DNA of 64,000 nucleotides, taken from Alphaproteobacteria bacterium (lineage in GTDB: Bacteria > Pseudomonadota > Alphaproteobacteria > Caulobacterales > Caulobacteraceae). The notes beneath the pieces are model-generated. The model made no database searches. It saw only the letters and a list, made by a program, of their open reading frames with translations, and was not told where the DNA came from. Both the position numbers and the translations under genes were made by a program. Location of the stretch: contig JAHJME010000039.1 in the NCBI GenBank assembly GCA_018821435.1, positions 44,082 to 108,081 on the forward strand, read 5' to 3'. This document shows positions 24,501 to 32,522 of this stretch, piece after piece. Positions within the stretch are counted from its first letter, which is position 1, and each line of letters starts with the position of its first letter.

Positions 24501-25705
24501 CCCTGCTCGTCCCCGACGAACTCTACCGCCTGCGGACGACCGTGAAGGTCACCGCCCGCGACAAGGACGGCGCGGAGACCGACGGCGGGACCCAGACCGC
24601 GGACTTCTGGTTCCGCACCGACGCCGCGAGCCCGGCGTCCCTGGAGCCCTGGATGCTGTGCAGCCTGCCGGCCCGCGACGAGGCGCACTATTTCGGACGC
24701 GAGAAGGTCAAGATCGTCTTCGCCACCCATGACGTCGACAAGCTGTGGGCCGCCTATGGCAAGGAACTGCGGGTGCGCCTGAAGGCGGCCTCGTTCCGCC
24801 AGGTGAACGAGCCCGGCCTGCAGCACCCCGTCCCGCTGGTCCACGAATTCGCGGTGGCGAGCGCGATCCAGCCCCTGCTGACCAATGTGCCGGCGGCGGT
24901 GATGTCGCCGTTCGAAGCGGCGTTGGTCGACGGCCTGGCGACGTATGGCCCCTGCATCGCCCAGGACGTCGACCGCTCGCGGCACAGCACCATCACCATC
25001 CCGATCCCGCTGGATCCCTACACGGACTATGTGCTGGACATCGAGGCGGTCGCCATCGGCGCGCCACCGGCCACGGTCGGCGAGCGCATCCTGCGCCGGC
25101 ACTTCTCGACCGGCGCGTTCGGCACGTTCGACGACTTCGCCGCCACCTTCCAGGGCGTGCTGACCGAGCATCGATCCTCTGCGCCCGGCGCCATGCAGGG
25201 GATCGCCGCCACGCCGGCCTTCGCCGGGCGCGACCCACAGGGCCCGGAGCTCGACCAGGCGATGATCACCGCCGGTCTGGAACCCATGCCGATCCCGAAG
25301 GCGCCGCGCATCGTGGTCTTCTGGGAGCAGGTCGGCGCGGGCGCGCCGCAGCCGGTCGCCGTGCTGGTCGACGCGCCGGAACCCATGCGGCGCCTGCGCC
25401 CGCTGCCCAAGGAGGACAGCAGCGCCGACACCCCACCCACCAAGCGCTGGCGGATGCTGGACCAAGCCTGGCTCGATCTGGTCGGCGCCGCCGGCGGCGA
25501 CGCGACCGTGACCCGCACCATCTGGGCGCCTGGCGGGCAGCGGGCCCTGGTGATGCTGGCCCCCGGTTCGCGCGGCAAGCACCTTCGCCTGGCGCTGGAG
25601 CGGCCGGCGTTCACCGAGCCCTTCCTGGACGGCCCCGGCGCGACCGCGACGCGCTTCACCGTCGTCGACGAGATCCTGGGGCGCGCGCCCTGGGAAGAAG
25701 TCTGA
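18530..25705 (+). CDS. Giant protein of unknown function (2391 aa): OmpA-like segment, long beta-rich block
   Basis: I do not recognise a function. There is no signal peptide at the N-terminus. Visible regions: residues 1-520, beta-rich and unassigned. Residues ~525-640 resemble an OmpA-like domain (FRFDRPD; LSGTASYEGDN; LLSRRRAEALRQIL), but the Asp of the usual G-H-T-D motif is replaced. A proline-rich linker follows at ~688-717. From ~720 to 1415 there is a long block of alternating hydrophobic strands with glycine turns (FGVGAILGTMEGGI; GLAVGLEVSIVWGN; CGEVDLFFFSVKGC) that reminds me of DUF6603-type proteins. The rest is mixed, with an Ig-like strand pattern near 2130-2180 (LDPYTDYVLDIEAV). 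The codon pattern and unbroken length show it is real. It is first in a three-gene operon; the next start is 9 bp away. Confidence 0.8.
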   Translation: MPTDLALIDLFRPYLLKGENTAWHAVLSVIFVESFETALGPEGIVIRGVARFSGDVEITFDPLHGILRADAANTEGHPRSQPGRREPWFDITDTHVEFALSAPRAAGQIVANGVATISGGDAAFAPTRAVLDAWDAIPGDAPPSDYPGTGFSLDLMLAGIVMRPPFLKPAQMQPDGLLVPDTSRTDVVFTLPRIKLRLAQGSDVGANLDVSIASLGAAGIDDPGDIAAAELITMTPPYAFIGDGRVVGFGFRSAVLDLADGFTPPAILDQFGFDESWTGLYLPEIRLFVAPSGMEDFAVDAGVRNFLIGLGQSSGITGDFELMVINQGSGALGLSARFFDGDGRAIGITRLSDTTAEVLLPERSRMVIDISGGRPAYAAQATFGGAPHNGLVHDIDLSAAAELPIGLTATDTSAPQKTATLTVTARRRPATQSLPPPGATPDQPATVRTTGITLEGAPQTTPELILVRQDSGSVTISLNPATPGTTWTVAGAAQPSGASVTFPLAAGQTKPIRAELSSGAVTSIVCYFRFDRPDVGASLGFATDPDNTNSSPAVDPSGSAIWTPPAEAFLPRYRQVLKRITAASLTLSGTASYEGDNAKDKYNYLLSRRRAEALRQILQAESANPDAAQRIPSFTLTTDPPDIGAAAPPGSWVSDWKTHAAPRNLWWKATIGGFGPVSLPGTITDGEATRPAGPPPPPPTIPTQDNPPATPPPPDWFRSVALKVRIVRDQFVAVELSGSIDFETATEQRLRNGGVASGDIPQFQGLGSQNPTDGIVNYKILYQTDPASQTDQVKLYLGADPNDRDGLVMTGQLPGQPLQAPSTGRNVLGMTTVFTPLLAATAPANPADGSIGEIALSAAVLGLPIALAEAGFLNVERVVLYGGELNVTARAGQWVSTLLFDVETAISASISIGGFKILEIPREKPVAIRYKAIGLRMGYPPGASSRFELRPMFDSSKGYSIDLSGPGAVRVPDPIGQIIQVLGARIARTNPLTFEIDLGFAVDLGVVTIERARVRLPVDPLGPPELTAFAASMNVPGVLEGRGYMEINSTPSFEIKGQIDVSLVPLKLRLAAGIGVADIPASEGGPATGVIITLELELPVAIPLAQSGFGIYGFLGLFAMHYARDERGITSLTPALTWLKEKAQGNPINIAAWTPQVDHWAFGVGAILGTMEGGIIFNVKGMVILELPGPRLLLVVRANLLAVLPDLKDKNAEGTFLCVIDLDFGRGTLTIGISIEFKITPIVEISIPIEAYFSLGSGGDWHLYLGTFPGTDTLGRPMPGPIHAMILGVFDGSGYVMISGHGIPAYQGLSAINGVGLAVGLEVSIVWGNTAVGLYLRATAGFNAVLGFDPFYVGGILYVRGELHLFILSISASASLTVQIGEKADGTEVSRIDGEICGEVDLFFFSVKGCVDFHIGEPNAIVPAAPDLVRAVSIVSRSPALVVGTGVDKGIDSKIGDALRQDAQPAPDAEGLPVVPIDSIPVITMSATPIDPSLTILGQVPGGSPGAPAGGFIERGDFDYKYDVTAVELTRADGGAVVGAGPTPSTWWTLNDPTEGNLVAQLSLLNWTPNPTPKAVERSEFLEETVKDRWGTVCHDAAPAAAVLWTFEHEPTGPSETGWKVDGIAWPDPPETKRSVDPELELDVHERWRSGDRQLDRLRGIIPAIIVGAQVACRKTRDAEPPRVAIAGAARVEAAPLELAATAPTGFAQRLRAQRAALTAATAASVGLRKADRVDVEALDLGDTMRRLASGEAISRAALNGIGTRVAAPRAAAPQLCTSRLLASPMFDFGLPVVFGDKSRAEEIARRLKELGQRHGPLDDVVVVESGPVRDGKIMLLARRDLPQLANSARALVVRFLDAEGDELDRHAVTAADLLGVVGLPPRWGDAAGPWAEPIGHVGGQAAQLQSQGYVPYLVRFEKLEKLARIEIGVVHEDRTDVAMKREQAGRPYYVAALEFTGYAEVEREDWDENEIKRNRGVLETFLGPDSGDVALLVPDELYRLRTTVKVTARDKDGAETDGGTQTADFWFRTDAASPASLEPWMLCSLPARDEAHYFGREKVKIVFATHDVDKLWAAYGKELRVRLKAASFRQVNEPGLQHPVPLVHEFAVASAIQPLLTNVPAAVMSPFEAALVDGLATYGPCIAQDVDRSRHSTITIPIPLDPYTDYVLDIEAVAIGAPPATVGERILRRHFSTGAFGTFDDFAATFQGVLTEHRSSAPGAMQGIAATPAFAGRDPQGPELDQAMITAGLEPMPIPKAPRIVVFWEQVGAGAPQPVAVLVDAPEPMRRLRPLPKEDSSADTPPTKRWRMLDQAWLDLVGAAGGDATVTRTIWAPGGQRALVMLAPGSRGKHLRLALERPAFTEPFLDGPGATATRFTVVDEILGRAPWEEV

Positions 25706-25714
25706 GGACGGACG

Positions 25715-28700
25715 ATGGCGATCCGGATCTTCGACCAGAGCATTCTCAACGCCCAAGGCGCGCTGCTGGACATGACCTCGCTGCTGCGCCAGCGCGGCGG
25801 CCAGGAGCTGATGCTGTCGGATCGGTTCTCGCGCAAGGGACGCTCGCTGTTCCTGCGCTGGCAGACCGCGCCGGGCGCCGGCCTGCCGACCGAACCGTTC
25901 AAGGTGTGGCGCCGTCCCGCCATGCCGCTCGGCGCGCACAAGCCCGTCGGGTTCGAGGTCATCGCCTTCCCGCCGCTGATGCAGATCATCCAGTTCGACG
26001 AGGCGTTGGCCTCGGCCTCGCTGGTGGTCCATTCGGCGTCCGGCGGCACGGTAATCATCGCCCTGCTGTGCGGCCCGCCGCTGCTGGACTCCATCGTCAC
26101 CGTGCAGACCCGCACCTTCATCGGCGGCGGCGTGGCGGTCATGGAGTTCCAGGCGCCGCTGATCACCGGCCTGGCGCTGATCAATGTCAGCAGCTTCGAC
26201 AGCGTCAGCGGCATGACGGTGGCCGGCCTGCAGAAGACCGAATCCTGGGAGCTGGTGGAGACCGTCGGACTGCCGGTCCGTGAAGCCGACTGGGCGCCGC
26301 TGGGCCAACAGCATGGGGTCAAGCAGGGCCTTGTGGGCCAGGAGACGGACGCCCGCCAGGCGGCGGTCGATCGGTTCGCACGCGGCGTCAATCCGTTGGG
26401 CTGGTGGTCGACCTTCCCCAGCGGGGCGCCCGCGCCGCCGTGGGAAATGCCGGACCCCAAAGGGCTCGTGGAAGAAACCGCCATCGAGCTCCTGCCGATG
26501 CTGCGGCAGGTCGCGAGTAAGACGCCCGACCAGCAGGCGGCCGAGGTGTTTCAGTTCACCATCGACCCGCCGCAGAACCCCGCCGGCGTGGTCATGCCCG
26601 CTACCGGCCCGGGCAAGGCCGACCTGTCGCCCATCGGCCTCCTGGCCATGAGCGTCGCCACCGATCCCATGCTGGCGGTGACGCTGGGCTACGGCACCGG
26701 CTATCCGGACGAGAACATCCCGCCCATCATCCTGTCCGACCGCAGTCTGTTCGGCGATTCCACGCACAGCGACTGGGACTGGCTGATCACCGGGCTTTGG
26801 GAAAAGGGGCTGGACGGCAACTCCGAGGCGGTGGAGTTCGCCGCCCTGGTGCCCCGGCCGCCGCTCGCCGTGCCCGGCCCGCTGCCCGCCGACCTGCACG
26901 TCGACTTCCAGGCGCACCTGCGCCCGGCGCAGGCCGACCAATCCTGGCTCGCCTCGATCCGCACCAGCTGGGAGCGCTTCCCATTCACCCAGCTGGCCGC
27001 GGTCGCCAGCTTCGCCGCGGCGCGTCGACCGACCGCCGGGGCCGCGCCCGCCGACGCCCTGCTGACACCGCGCGCCCTCACCCGGGGCTTCAAGCCGATC
27101 GGCAACGCGCGCAACGATCGGGACCCCGAACCCACCCGTCAGAGCGCCACCGACGGCGCCCTGGCCATTCCCAACGCCCCGGGCTCGGTGGCGATGAGCT
27201 ATGCCGCCGCGACCCAGACCATCTTTGGCGTCTGGAGCCGCTGGGCCGAGGGCGCGATCACGGTGGCCCAGCCTGAGCCCGCCCTGGTCCAGGTGCTGTC
27301 CGCCGATCTTCGCCCCACGGACACCGGCAGCGGCACGGTTTGCCCGGCCACCCTGGTCATGGAGATCTCCGTCGACTGGCGGGTGCGCACCGTGCGGCGC
27401 GTCGAGCTCAGCGGACGCCTGTTCGCCGCCGCCAGTCGCCACGCCGCCGCCCCCGCCGCGGCGCCGCCCGCCGGCCTGCAGAAGGCGCTGGGGAGCGTGA
27501 TCGCCACCGGCCAGATCACCTTCGCGGGCGACACGCCCAGCCTGGCCGGCGGCACGGTCGAATGCCTCAATACCGAAGGCTCGGCGGTGGTCCCGCCCGG
27601 CGCGGCCCAGACCGCCAGCCGCCGCTATCGCATCACCGTGCCGGGATTCTCGCTGGACTATGCGGCGACGCCGCACATCGGCCTGGTGCTGCAGGGCCGC
27701 GTCGTCGAAAGGATCGCACCGGGCCGGGTCGGGCCCTGGTCGCCCACCCCCAGGCTCGCCTACGCCTCGGACCCGCGCGCCCGGCCGACCGTGGTGGTCG
27801 ACCTCGTTCGGCTGGCGAGCCTTCCCGACGCCGCCGGCGAATGTCATGCGCATATCACCTGGGCGGCAGCGCCCGGCGCCATCGGCTACGCCCTCTACGA
27901 GAGCAGCGAGACCCGCATCCTGGGCAGCCACCCAGGCCTGCCGCAGCCCACCCCGGACCGCACGCTCAGCCAGCGGCTGACGACGATCAAACAGGCCTTC
28001 GCCGCCAATCCGATCCGCCGCGACTTCATCCGCCGCAACCCCGACCTGATCACCGTCACCGACATCGACGTGACCCTGCCGCGCGGGTCGCGCGACATAC
28101 ACCTCTATACCGTGTTGCCGGTCATGGCCGGCGGGACCGAAGGCCCCTGGCCCAGCGGCCCGGACGCCGACGAGGCGCTGATCCCCTACGCCGCCCCCAA
28201 GGTCGCCGTCCCCGCGCCGCCGACGCTGGAGGTGCAGCTTGCGTCGGACAAGCCGCCGGCCGCGCCCAACTACCGCGCCCGGCTGCGGATCGGCGCGCGC
28301 ACAGGCGCCGGCGCCACGACCAAGCGTATCGACATCTACCGCGTCCGCGTCGACGACGCCGCGCGCCGGCTCGACAGCATGGGGCCGGCGATCGCCAGCG
28401 TTACCGCTACCGGCGGCGCGTGGAGCGTAAGCCCGGCGGCCGGCGGTGGCGGTATCGCCAGCGTGACAGGTTTCGATGCGCCGAACGGGTCCTGGCGCAC
28501 CGTCTGGTACCGCGCGGTCGCGTGGAGCGAGGACGACCCGCTGCGCGCGGTGCTGAAGGGACGCTCCGAGCCGTCGCCAGCCGTCTCGGTCCTGGTCCCG
28601 CCGGCCGATCCGCCGAACCTCTCGCCGCTGACGATCTCCTGGCCCGGCGGCGATCCCGCCGCGGTGCTGGTCAGCTTCACCTCCTCCGCACCGGTCGCGC

Positions 28701-29401
28701 CGACGCCGATCGGCCCACACCGCCTGTCGCTGCAGGCGGCGGTGGCGGGCGGCGGCGATCTGGTCCTGGCGACCACCGACCTCGAGAAAGTCGCGGGCTC
28801 ACAACCTGCGACCGGATCCGGCGGCTGGCGCGTGGCGGGCTCGGCGACCGAATACCGCCTGCTGCTGCGACGCGCCTCGGTGAACGACGCGGTCTCGGTG
28901 ATCGTACGGATGACCGATCCGCTGGGCCGGGTCACCGAGCGGACCGCGTCCGTGGCCGCCGGCTCGGTCGCGCCGCTCCCCTCGCTCTCGTCCATCGACG
29001 CGTTCACCATCGCCGGGCGCGGCCGGGTGTTCTCGTTCTCCACGGACGCGCCGAACACCGACGGCTCGGGCGGCGCCAACCGCCTTCGCATCGAGCTCGT
29101 GCCGGAGCCGGCGGCGCCAGGGCCCCTGCCCCGACCGCGGCCGACGCCGATCCCCATCGGCCCGCGTCCGCCGCTTAGCCTGTTCCGGCTGATCGGCGGG
29201 GTTTACGTCTTCGACGGGCCGCTGGCCTCCGTGCCCACGACGTCCGGCGCGCCCGCGGCGGGCGTCAGCCTGCTGCTCGGTCGACAGGCGGCGCCGCTGG
29301 ACGACAACTTCGGGCTCTTCGCGTCGCTGAAGCTGCGGTCGGTGCTGGTCCGCATCACGCTGCCCGACGGGCGCAGCGTCGAACAGCGGCGACGGGGCTG
29401 A
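25715..29401 (+). CDS. Large protein of unknown function (1228 aa) with fibronectin-III-like repeats
   Basis: I do not recognise a function. No signal peptide or transmembrane segment is visible. The N-terminal ~550 residues are unassigned, with a beta-rich start (SLFLRWQT, TVIIALLC) and an aromatic-rich middle (SDWDWLITGLWEKG). The second half contains at least two modules with the fibronectin-III pattern: a W-x-A-x-P-G-A-x-x-Y-x-L-Y strand set (ITWAAAPGAIGYALYES, near residue 715) and a tyrosine-corner-like YRAVAWSEDD near 930. Such modules usually act as spacers or binding surfaces. A GAGGAC ribosome-binding site lies before the ATG, and the gap to the previous gene is 9 bp, so the product is made together with the two neighbours and probably works with them. 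Confidence 0.78.
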   Translation: MAIRIFDQSILNAQGALLDMTSLLRQRGGQELMLSDRFSRKGRSLFLRWQTAPGAGLPTEPFKVWRRPAMPLGAHKPVGFEVIAFPPLMQIIQFDEALASASLVVHSASGGTVIIALLCGPPLLDSIVTVQTRTFIGGGVAVMEFQAPLITGLALINVSSFDSVSGMTVAGLQKTESWELVETVGLPVREADWAPLGQQHGVKQGLVGQETDARQAAVDRFARGVNPLGWWSTFPSGAPAPPWEMPDPKGLVEETAIELLPMLRQVASKTPDQQAAEVFQFTIDPPQNPAGVVMPATGPGKADLSPIGLLAMSVATDPMLAVTLGYGTGYPDENIPPIILSDRSLFGDSTHSDWDWLITGLWEKGLDGNSEAVEFAALVPRPPLAVPGPLPADLHVDFQAHLRPAQADQSWLASIRTSWERFPFTQLAAVASFAAARRPTAGAAPADALLTPRALTRGFKPIGNARNDRDPEPTRQSATDGALAIPNAPGSVAMSYAAATQTIFGVWSRWAEGAITVAQPEPALVQVLSADLRPTDTGSGTVCPATLVMEISVDWRVRTVRRVELSGRLFAAASRHAAAPAAAPPAGLQKALGSVIATGQITFAGDTPSLAGGTVECLNTEGSAVVPPGAAQTASRRYRITVPGFSLDYAATPHIGLVLQGRVVERIAPGRVGPWSPTPRLAYASDPRARPTVVVDLVRLASLPDAAGECHAHITWAAAPGAIGYALYESSETRILGSHPGLPQPTPDRTLSQRLTTIKQAFAANPIRRDFIRRNPDLITVTDIDVTLPRGSRDIHLYTVLPVMAGGTEGPWPSGPDADEALIPYAAPKVAVPAPPTLEVQLASDKPPAAPNYRARLRIGARTGAGATTKRIDIYRVRVDDAARRLDSMGPAIASVTATGGAWSVSPAAGGGGIASVTGFDAPNGSWRTVWYRAVAWSEDDPLRAVLKGRSEPSPAVSVLVPPADPPNLSPLTISWPGGDPAAVLVSFTSSAPVAPTPIGPHRLSLQAAVAGGGDLVLATTDLEKVAGSQPATGSGGWRVAGSATEYRLLLRRASVNDAVSVIVRMTDPLGRVTERTASVAAGSVAPLPSLSSIDAFTIAGRGRVFSFSTDAPNTDGSGGANRLRIELVPEPAAPGPLPRPRPTPIPIGPRPPLSLFRLIGGVYVFDGPLASVPTTSGAPAAGVSLLLGRQAAPLDDNFGLFASLKLRSVLVRITLPDGRSVEQRRRG

Positions 29402-29411
29402 GGAGGCCGCG

Positions 29412-32400
29412 ATGGTCAACGTCTTCACCCTCACCCCGGCCGGCGCCGCCCAGGCGCTTCGCGACAACGGCCTGGACGCGCTGGGCCTGACCGCGGTCCG
29501 CCTCTCGCCGGCGTGGGGACCCGCCGCGCCGACCTATGACGCCAACGCCCTGACGTTGAGCTTCGCGGGTGTCCCTCGCGCGCCCTGGCGCGGCATCCTC
29601 GAATATGTCGACAGCGCCGCCGCGTTCCGCGCCGTCGACGGGACTCCGCTGAGCGGCGGCGCGGCGGTGCTGCGTCTGCATCCGCAGGCGGCCGCGCGTC
29701 TGGCGCGCCTGGCCCAGAGCCGCTACGCGGCCGCGGTGCAGCCCCAGGTGCGTGCGGTGCCGGAGGTGCTGGTCGTGCGCGGCCTGTCCGCCAACACCTC
29801 GCCCCAGACCTACGATCCCAACGACAACCTGCCTGCGGGCGCGGCCGGCAAACTCATCAGCTTCCACGACGCCCGCGGCCTGATCGTCGACCCGATCGCG
29901 GTGGCGGCCATGCTCGACGACCTGATCACGACCTTCCCGGCGCTGGATTTCACCGCCGGCGGTGTCTCGGTGACCGGCGCAGGCGGTGTCCGCGCCGTGG
30001 CCGGCCTGGCGAGCGGGGTGCTCGTCCACCTGGTCACCCTGCATGGCCGACCCTTCGCCCCGGTCGGCGCTGGCCCAGGCGCGCAGCGGCTCGACAACGG
30101 CGGCACGGCGATCGCGCCGCCCGACGGCAACGGCCTGGCGACCCTGGGCGCCGGCGAACAACTTGGCGGGACGGGCGCCAATGCCGCCTTGCATCTCCGG
30201 CTGGGCTGGGCCGGCGGCGGGCTGATGGGGCCGGGCCCACTCCAACTCCCGGCGCTGCCCGCCGGCGTCGCCCTGGCGCGGCAGTTCCTGCGCGTTTTCG
30301 TCGTCGACCTGGACTGGCACCTGCGCGGCAACCGCACCGTGGCCGCGGTGAACGGCATCCCGGCCGATGACCAGGACATCCCCGCCGACCTGCAGCCCCA
30401 GGTCCGCGACGGCGTCACCATCGACTACCCCGCGGACGGACCCGACATGATGGCCCAGGCCTCGCAGGTCGCCACGCGGATCGTCGGCGCGCCGCCGGGC
30501 GGCCTGATCTTCGCGGTCTCACCGACCTTCGAACCCGCCGTCGGCGCGCCCACGGCGCCCGGCGCGGCCGCCCATTGGCCGGCCTTTCCGGGGCCGAACA
30601 GCAACGCCGGTTTCACGGCGGGCAGCGCCGATCCCAGCGGCCTCACCGCCACCTGGTCGGGCGCCAACGACGTCGTGGTCGTGATCCCGGCGGGCTTCGC
30701 CCCGGATGGCGCGTCGGTGCGGATTTTCCCGCAGCGTTTCCAGTTGATCGAGGCCATCGCCGAGGAGCCGTCCTTCCTGCGCGGCGACGGGGGCGCGGCC
30801 ATCGCCGTCGCCGGCAGCGCCGTGCAGGTGCTGCTGCGCAACCCGTTCGCCCTGGCCGGCGGCGATCCGCGTCCCAACCCGGGGACCCTCGTCTTTGATC
30901 TCGTGATCACCCCGCGCAGCGGCCGGCGCAGATTGTGGGCCGCCGAGCGAGCGACCATCGCCGCCGGCCCCGCCGCGGAGCCCGCCGACCCGTTCGGCGC
31001 GCCGGATCCGATCGCGCCCTTCCCCGCCATGGTGCGCTCGATCAGCCCGACGCCGCTCTTTGGCCTGCCGCGCGCGGTCACTCCGCCCGCGGGCGCGCCG
31101 TCCGGCCCCGCCGACCTGGCGCTCAAGCTGGCCTCCGAGACCCAGCCGCGCCAGGGACCCCGGCTGCCCACCATGATGCGGCACGAAACGATCGTCGTGA
31201 GCGGCATCGTCGATCCGTCCATGGCCGCCGGCCTATCCTGGGACGGCGTGCTCAGTGGCGGACGCTGGGCGCAGGAAAGTCGCTCCGCCGACCACGCGGC
31301 GGCCAACCCCGGCAACCCGGCCGGCCCGGATGTCCACGCGCCCGGCGTCAGGGTCACCGGCGCGCTCGCCTACGACCTGGCCCGGCATGCGGTGAAGCGC
31401 GTGCAGCCGATCTTCCCCTTGCCCGGCGGCTCCACGCCCAGCTGGATCGCCATGTCGGGCGGGGCCAATTTCGATCCGCCGGCCTCTGGTCCCGGCGCGA
31501 CGCCGGGCACATCCAGCGGCGTGGTCCTGCAGACCGTCGCCGCCGTGGTCGAGACGCCGGAACTGTCCTTGCTACCGGACAACAACCCGCTGGGCTCGCC
31601 GACACCACTGTCCTTCCAACAGATGCTGGCCCAGATCTCCTCGGCGCTTGGGCTGGGCGGGCCGCCGGCGATCAGCGTCACCAACGAGGATCGCCTGATC
31701 AACGAGGTGCGGCGCGAGTTCTTCCTGGCCAAGCGCGGCGTGCACGACAGCCTCTGGTCGCTCGCCCGCGCGGTCGGGGAGGCCGACGAGCTGGTCTATA
31801 TCGAGACCGCTGGGCTGGCGCGGACCGCACGCCCGGCCGGGGCGCCCGCGCCGCACGAGATCGACCTGATCCAGGCCCTGGCCGACCGCATGACGGCCAA
31901 CCCCAACCTGAAGGTCGTCATCTGCGTCCCGCGCGAAACCGACTTCGCCGCGCCCTTCGCGCCCTTCATCCGCCGCGCCATCACCCAGCGGAGCGAGGCT
32001 GTCGACATCCTGCGCGGCGTCGATCCGAACCGCGTGACCGCCTTCCATCCGCGCGGCTTCCCCGGCCGCTGGGCGCAGCTGCGCACCACGACGGTGATCG
32101 TCGACGACATCTGGAGCCTGAGCGGCGCCACCCATATCCGGCGGCGCGGGATGACGTTCGACGGCAGCGTCGCCATCGCCTCCTTCGACCGGGACATCGA
32201 CGCCGGCTACAGCCGCAAGGTGCGCGACCACCGGCGCGCCCTGATGGCGGCCAAGCTGGGCGTCAAGCCGATCGACGCCAACGGCCTGCCCACGTCTGAA
32301 TGGCTCCGCCTACAGCGGCCGGCCAGCGCCTTCGATCTCATTGCCGATTTGGTGGCGCAGGGCGGGCTCGGGCGTCTCGCCCCGCTCTGGCTGGGTCCCA

Positions 32401-32510
32401 CCGATGCGACGGTCATTCCGCAGAGCGACGACGCCGCCGATCCCGACGGCGCCGACGGCGGCAGCTTCGTGACCCTCCTCGCCGGCCTCCTGAGCGAACA
32501 ACCGTCCTGA
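29412..32510 (+). CDS. Large protein of unknown function (1032 aa) with degenerate phospholipase-D-like C-terminus
   Basis: Residues 1-~740 are unassigned, rich in Ala, Gly and Pro, and carry no export signal. From ~760 to 940 the pattern fits a phospholipase-D half: an amphipathic helix, then ADELVYIETAGL (compare the YIENQ strand of PLD), LKVVICVPRE, and finally TTTVIVDDIW followed by LSGATHIRRRGMTFD. In active PLD enzymes this last stretch is HxK(x)4D...GSxN. Here the Asp is kept, but His and Lys are replaced by Arg and Thr, so the usual phosphatidyl-transfer chemistry is unlikely. It is the last of the three co-directional large genes, 10 bp after the second, with GGAGG before the ATG. 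It may be a binding or structural partner. Confidence 0.78.
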   Translation: MVNVFTLTPAGAAQALRDNGLDALGLTAVRLSPAWGPAAPTYDANALTLSFAGVPRAPWRGILEYVDSAAAFRAVDGTPLSGGAAVLRLHPQAAARLARLAQSRYAAAVQPQVRAVPEVLVVRGLSANTSPQTYDPNDNLPAGAAGKLISFHDARGLIVDPIAVAAMLDDLITTFPALDFTAGGVSVTGAGGVRAVAGLASGVLVHLVTLHGRPFAPVGAGPGAQRLDNGGTAIAPPDGNGLATLGAGEQLGGTGANAALHLRLGWAGGGLMGPGPLQLPALPAGVALARQFLRVFVVDLDWHLRGNRTVAAVNGIPADDQDIPADLQPQVRDGVTIDYPADGPDMMAQASQVATRIVGAPPGGLIFAVSPTFEPAVGAPTAPGAAAHWPAFPGPNSNAGFTAGSADPSGLTATWSGANDVVVVIPAGFAPDGASVRIFPQRFQLIEAIAEEPSFLRGDGGAAIAVAGSAVQVLLRNPFALAGGDPRPNPGTLVFDLVITPRSGRRRLWAAERATIAAGPAAEPADPFGAPDPIAPFPAMVRSISPTPLFGLPRAVTPPAGAPSGPADLALKLASETQPRQGPRLPTMMRHETIVVSGIVDPSMAAGLSWDGVLSGGRWAQESRSADHAAANPGNPAGPDVHAPGVRVTGALAYDLARHAVKRVQPIFPLPGGSTPSWIAMSGGANFDPPASGPGATPGTSSGVVLQTVAAVVETPELSLLPDNNPLGSPTPLSFQQMLAQISSALGLGGPPAISVTNEDRLINEVRREFFLAKRGVHDSLWSLARAVGEADELVYIETAGLARTARPAGAPAPHEIDLIQALADRMTANPNLKVVICVPRETDFAAPFAPFIRRAITQRSEAVDILRGVDPNRVTAFHPRGFPGRWAQLRTTTVIVDDIWSLSGATHIRRRGMTFDGSVAIASFDRDIDAGYSRKVRDHRRALMAAKLGVKPIDANGLPTSEWLRLQRPASAFDLIADLVAQGGLGRLAPLWLGPTDATVIPQSDDAADPDGADGGSFVTLLAGLLSEQPS

Positions 32511-32522
32511 TGTCGGCCCGCG

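Noticed and set aside
23339..28720. A 1793-codon open frame on the minus strand
   Set aside because: It is antisense to the first and second giant genes. Its translation is dominated by Arg, Gly, Ala and Gln, with no domain pattern; the plus-strand frames have natural composition and ribosome-binding sites.
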